Shown: positions 5,419-8,088 of the stretch, in pieces
Layout of the letters: the number at the start of each line of letters is the position of its first letter
How positions within the stretch are numbered: position 1 is the stretch's first letter
Assembly (NCBI GenBank): GCA_020432595.1
Contig: JAGQGA010000228.1
Coordinates: 1-8,088, forward strand
Direction: 5' to 3'
Origin: Anaerolineales bacterium
GTDB lineage: Bacteria > Chloroflexota > Anaerolineae > Promineifilales > Promineifilaceae
DNA: 8,088 nt
Position numbers and translations under genes: made by a program
The notes under the pieces: model-generated
Seen by the model: only the letters and a program-made list of their open reading frames with translations
Told to the model about the DNA's origin: nothing
Database searches by the model: none

Positions 5419-6741
5419 AAATCTCACATTTTCAACATCCGCAATCAACACCAAATCCTTGCCGACTTGGTGGTATTGATGGTTGACGAGTTGGGGGAAA
5501 AAACGGCCGTTTTGCCCCGTTTTTTGTGGTTCGACGGCTGTCAGGCCACCCAAATAAAGGGGTGCCACCGTGACGACAACCCGATCCACCACGCCAGCGG
5601 TGAGAAAGCTGCTGATAACCTGCGACCCGCCTTCCACCATTAGGCTGTGGTAGCCAGCTTCCTTGAGCCGGGGCAGCAGAGCCGTTAGGGAAATACGGCC
5701 GTTTTTGTTGGCGGGCAACTGCCACACCTGCGCCCCGGCCGCTTCCAGCGCGGCTTGTCGCACCGGGCCGGCGGTGGGCAGGGTAGCGATGATGGGGCGA
5801 CGGGTCATGATTTTGATGTCAGACGGGCAGCGCAAATGGCTGTCGAGAACAACGGGCTGTGGGTTTTCCCCTGGCACCAGCCGCACCGTCAGGCTGGGGT
5901 TGTCGGCCAGCACCGTGCCAATGCCCACCAAAATGCCGTCGTGGTTGGCGCGAAGTTGGTGGGTGAAACGCATGGATTCGCTGCCACTGATGGCGGTGGG
6001 CTGGCCGCGCTGGACGGTGATGGAGCCATCCAAACTTTGGGCGTAGCTGAGGGTGACAAAGGGGCGGTCAGAGCGGTGGCCGGGTTGAAGCTGGGAAAGA
6101 GGGGAGTGGAGGGGAAAACGGCCGTTTGTCCCCACCGCCACCCGTTCCAAATCCAGCAAATGGCGCATCCGCTTGACCTTGGTCTCCAGATACGCCGCGT
6201 TTTCTTCATGGCTTGCCACTTGCAGCGGCACTCGTTCCGTCACCCGCAGCCCTGCCGCCGCCAAACTTTCAATCTTAGCCGGGTTGTTAGTCAGCAGCCG
6301 CAGCGACCGCACCCCCAAATCATGCAGCATCAGTGCCGCCACCGAATAATCCCGTTCGTCCGCCTGGTGGCCGAGCAGCAAATTGGCATCTACCGTGTCA
6401 TACCCTTCATCCTGCAAATTGTAGGCACGAAGTTTGTTCCGCAGACCAATACCCCGCCCCTCTTGCCGCAAATAAAGAATGATCCCTGCTCCTTCGCTGG
6501 CGATAAGCTTGATCGCCTGGTTAAGCTGTGGCCCACAGTCGCAGCGCAGTGACCCCAGCACGTCGCCGGTAAAGCATTCGGAATGGATGCGAACGAGAAC
6601 GTTGTCTCGCCGGGTAACGTCTCCTGCCACCAATGCCAAATGCTCCTTATCGTCTATGTCTGTGCGGTAAAGTGACAGGGTGAACGTGCCATCGGCCGTG
6701 GGAATGCGGGCAGAGGTTTTGGAGACAATTGGCTGCGTCAT
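5410..6741 (-). CDS. GTP cyclohydrolase II fused to a RibD-type reductase
   Basis: The 443-aa protein has two domains. Residues about 10-200 are a complete GTP cyclohydrolase II. HSECFTGD and SLRCDCG supply the zinc ligands C56, C67 and C69, RQEGRGIGL is at 92-100, and Y107 in LRAY aligns with the catalytic Tyr105 of E. coli RibA. TNNPAK and ERVPL follow. Known activity: GTP to 2,5-diamino-6-ribosylamino-pyrimidinone phosphate, formate and diphosphate. After a linker (about 200-224), residues 227-443 form a RibD C-terminal (DHFR-like) reductase with SLDGSI at 236-241, LRANHDGILVGIGTVLADNP and MVEGGSQ. No RibB or deaminase domain is present. A reductase acting directly on the cyclohydrolase product resembles the fungal and archaeal order (Rib7/ArfC), not the usual bacterial one. 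It heads the five-gene string, so it may serve a special pathway rather than riboflavin; both are possible. The last residues RFGD come from an inverted repeat. Confidence 0.93.
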   Translation of the reverse strand: MTQPIVSKTSARIPTADGTFTLSLYRTDIDDKEHLALVAGDVTRRDNVLVRIHSECFTGDVLGSLRCDCGPQLNQAIKLIASEGAGIILYLRQEGRGIGLRNKLRAYNLQDEGYDTVDANLLLGHQADERDYSVAALMLHDLGVRSLRLLTNNPAKIESLAAAGLRVTERVPLQVASHEENAAYLETKVKRMRHLLDLERVAVGTNGRFPLHSPLSQLQPGHRSDRPFVTLSYAQSLDGSITVQRGQPTAISGSESMRFTHQLRANHDGILVGIGTVLADNPSLTVRLVPGENPQPVVLDSHLRCPSDIKIMTRRPIIATLPTAGPVRQAALEAAGAQVWQLPANKNGRISLTALLPRLKEAGYHSLMVEGGSQVISSFLTAGVVDRVVVTVAPLYLGGLTAVEPQKTGQNGRFFPQLVNHQYHQVGKDLVLIADVENVRFGD

Positions 6742-6748
6742 GCGCTTA

Positions 6749-6778
6749 ATGTTACCGTTTTGGGGGTACTTTTGGCAA
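6749..6778 (-). promoter_or_regulatory. Possible promoter of the GTP cyclohydrolase operon
   Basis: On the minus strand TTGCCA (6778-6773) and TAACAT (6754-6749) are separated by 18 bp and sit just before the ATG at 6741. Transcription from it would start at or near the ATG, giving a leaderless message, which fits the lack of a Shine-Dalgarno. The match to a sigma-70 consensus is modest and the call is tentative. Confidence 0.3.
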
Positions 6779-6812
6779 AATCCCTCATGATTTATGAAGG
6801 CGATGTTTTCAT

Positions 6813-7568
6813 TTACGGCCGTTTTCCCACAAAGCCGCGTGCTTGCCAGGCGGCGTAGAGAAGGATTGAGCCAGCAACGGCGGCGTTGAGCGATTCGACG
6901 TGGCCGCGCATGGGCAGTTGCAGCAGGTAATCGCAGCTTTTGCCCACCAAACGACGCAGCCCGTCCCCTTCATGCCCCACGACAATGGCGATGGGGATGT
7001 TGAGGTCAACTTCTTCCAGCGAACGGGCATCTTCGGCCAAATCCATGCCGACGACCCAAATGCCGGCCGTTTGTAGCTGGCGCATGGTGCTGACAAGGTT
7101 GGTGACTTGGGCAATATGCAGGTGTTCGGCCGCGCCGGAGGAGTATTGGACAACGGCAGGGGTGATTTCAGGGGCGCGGCGGTCTTGCACCACCACGCCA
7201 TGCACGCCACAAATCTCGGCGGTGCGGAGCAGGCTGCCAATGTTTTGCGGGCCGTGCAGGAGGTCGAGGAGGAGGAGAAACGGCCGTTCTTCCCGCCTTT
7301 CCGCCACCCCCAAAATCTCATCCACACTGCTGTAAGGGTACGCCCCCACCTCCAACGCCACCCCTTGGTGCCTCCCATCCTGCGCCAACTGCCCCAGCTT
7401 TTGCTTGCTGGCCGTCTGCACCGGCACCCGCCGCCCCCGCGCCGCCTGCACAAAGACATTGTGGGTTTTCTTATCCAACCCCTCTTGTAACCAAAGCTGG
7501 TGCAGATCCCGGCGGCTGCCACGCAGGGCTTCGAGGACGGTGTTGCGACGGGTAAGAATGTCGGCCAT
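6813..7568 (-). CDS. rlmB: 23S rRNA 2'-O-methyltransferase of the SpoU/TrmH family (RlmB type)
   Basis: The 251-aa protein has the RlmB layout. An N-terminal substrate-binding domain (about 1-75, RRNTVLEALRG and HQGVALEV) is followed by a knotted SPOUT methyltransferase domain. Motif 1 is LHGPQNIGSLLRTAE at 104-118, with N109 and R115; motif 2 is IVVGHEGDGLRR near 194-205; motif 3 is LPMRGHVESLNAAVA. Motif 1 has Gly where many members have Asp before the Pro. By family it methylates a ribose in large-subunit rRNA (G2251 in E. coli). Some relatives modify other rRNA or tRNA sites, so the exact base is not certain. It follows cysS by 67 bp, a neighbourhood seen in many bacteria. No Shine-Dalgarno precedes the ATG. 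The stop codon overlaps a variant of the window's palindrome (AAACGGCCGTAA). Confidence 0.9.
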   Translation of the reverse strand: MADILTRRNTVLEALRGSRRDLHQLWLQEGLDKKTHNVFVQAARGRRVPVQTASKQKLGQLAQDGRHQGVALEVGAYPYSSVDEILGVAERREERPFLLLLDLLHGPQNIGSLLRTAEICGVHGVVVQDRRAPEITPAVVQYSSGAAEHLHIAQVTNLVSTMRQLQTAGIWVVGMDLAEDARSLEEVDLNIPIAIVVGHEGDGLRRLVGKSCDYLLQLPMRGHVESLNAAVAGSILLYAAWQARGFVGKRP

Positions 7569-7578
7569 AAAAATAAAA

Positions 7579-7639
7579 GTAATCGGTAACCAGTGATCGG
7601 TTACTGATGACCGATCACTGATTACCGATCACTGATTAC
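7579..7639. repeat. Inverted and tandem repeat between cysS and rlmB
   Basis: cagtgatcggt (7591-7601) pairs with accgatcactg (7610-7620). The 14-mer ccgatcactgatta is repeated head to tail at 7611-7624 and 7625-7638, and related bases on the left side (7582-7589) pair further out. The cysS stop codon (7636-7638) lies in the last unit. The repeat fills most of the 67-bp gap before rlmB. Confidence 0.85.
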
Positions 7640-8088
7640 TCTGCTTTCCAAATCGTCCCATCCGCCCGGTCTTCCAGCGCAATGCCAAGCTCTTTAAGCT
7701 GATTGCGGATCTGGTCGGCGGTAGCCCAGTCGCGGTTGGCGCGGGTCTGAGCACGCAGGTTGATGAGCAGCCGAACGAGGCCATCCTCGCGTTCGGCGTT
7801 GGCACCAGCGTCAGCCTGTTCTGGCACAATGCCCAGCACATCGCCACCCAGCTCGCGGTAAAGCTGGTCAATGGCCTGGAGTGTGTCCTGCGTATGCGGC
7901 CCTTGCTCGTTTAGCAGCGTGTTGACCTTGCGCGTTAGCTCTTGCAGCACGGCCAGGGCGGCAGGGGCGTTGAAGTCGTCGTTCATTTTTTCAATGAAAT
8001 CCGCCTTTACGCCGTCGAGCATGGCAAGCACGGCTGGGTTGGCTTCACCAGCGGCGGCGTGGCGCAGTTGTTCCCGCGTCAGTGAGAC
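7636..8088 (-). CDS. cysS: Cysteinyl-tRNA synthetase, C-terminal part (runs off the window)
   Basis: About 150 residues of the C-terminus are present; the gene continues beyond the right edge, so its start and catalytic domain are not seen. The frame is open from 8088 (VSLTREQLRHAAAG). The helical region after the catalytic core is clear in FIEKMNDDFNAPAALAVL. The ending WATADQIRNQLKELGIALED followed by GTIWK is characteristic of CysS, where this domain contacts the tRNA anticodon stem. The enzyme charges tRNA-Cys in the cytoplasm. Position directly upstream of rlmB supports the call. The stop codon is supplied by a tandem/inverted repeat. Confidence 0.93.
   Translation of the reverse strand, partial: VSLTREQLRHAAAGEANPAVLAMLDGVKADFIEKMNDDFNAPAALAVLQELTRKVNTLLNEQGPHTQDTLQAIDQLYRELGGDVLGIVPEQADAGANAEREDGLVRLLINLRAQTRANRDWATADQIRNQLKELGIALEDRADGTIWKAE

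Larger units (their letters stand above)
1378..7288. repeat. Dispersed 10-bp palindrome AACGGCCGTT, 13 copies
   Basis: Exact copies start at 1378, 1846, 2052, 3124, 3329, 3576, 4469, 4681, 4944, 5066, 5502, 6117 and 7279. Several extend to AAACGGCCGTTT, and 4941-4956 is a 16-bp palindrome. All copies are inside genes and are read as TAV (4 copies), NGR (6) or RPF (3), so all three frames are used. Random expectation for a given 10-mer in this length is far below one. Half-matched variants also occur, for example near 2309, 5695, 6815 and 7063. None is found in the M48 gene or the cysS fragment. Confidence 0.95.

Noticed and set aside
5355..5420. Upstream in-frame start of the dehydrogenase at 5420
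   Set aside because: The 22 extra residues only translate the inverted repeat and would overlap the preceding gene's end. MDR homology begins at the Met at 5354.
5755..6552. Long plus-strand open frame opposite the GTP cyclohydrolase fusion (265 aa)
   Set aside because: It is antisense to a strongly conserved two-domain enzyme, is rich in His, Gln and Pro as expected for a shadow of such a gene, and has no recognisable motifs.

Overview
The window reads like the genome of an uncultured Chloroflexota bacterium (Anaerolineae or Caldilineae style). This is an inference from moderately high GC, long same-strand gene strings, stretches of short inverted repeats between genes, and protein style; no marker in the window proves it. 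All eight recognisable genes lie on the minus strand, so transcription runs from high to low coordinates.

In transcription order: the C-terminal part of cysS (cysteinyl-tRNA synthetase, running off the right edge), then rlmB (a SpoU-type rRNA 2'-O-methyltransferase). Next comes a five-gene string with gaps of 45-77 bp: a GTP cyclohydrolase II fused to a RibD-type reductase (5410-6741), a zinc-free BchC-like medium-chain dehydrogenase (4302-5354), a divergent 6-pyruvoyl-tetrahydropterin-synthase-like protein (3849-4229), a GT4 glycosyltransferase (2665-3771) and a SAM methyltransferase (1741-2619). After a 147-bp gap come a small four-helix membrane protein (1099-1593) and an M48 metalloprotease gene broken inside its HExxH zinc motif by a run of ten A (138-981).

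The five-gene string is the most interesting content. It combines a GTP ring-opening enzyme and reductase with a pterin-synthase fold that lacks the usual catalytic Cys and His, an oxidoreductase without zinc ligands, a glycosyltransferase and a methyltransferase. I infer an uncharacterised pathway making a modified, possibly glycosylated and methylated, compound derived from GTP. The product is unknown.

Two DNA-level patterns overlie the genes. The 10-bp palindrome AACGGCCGTT occurs 13 times, always inside coding sequence and in all three reading frames. In addition, nearly every gene's 3' end abuts or lies inside an inverted repeat, and four stop codons fall within such repeats. Only the two leftmost genes have clear Shine-Dalgarno sequences. 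No tRNA, rRNA, CRISPR array or transposase gene was seen.
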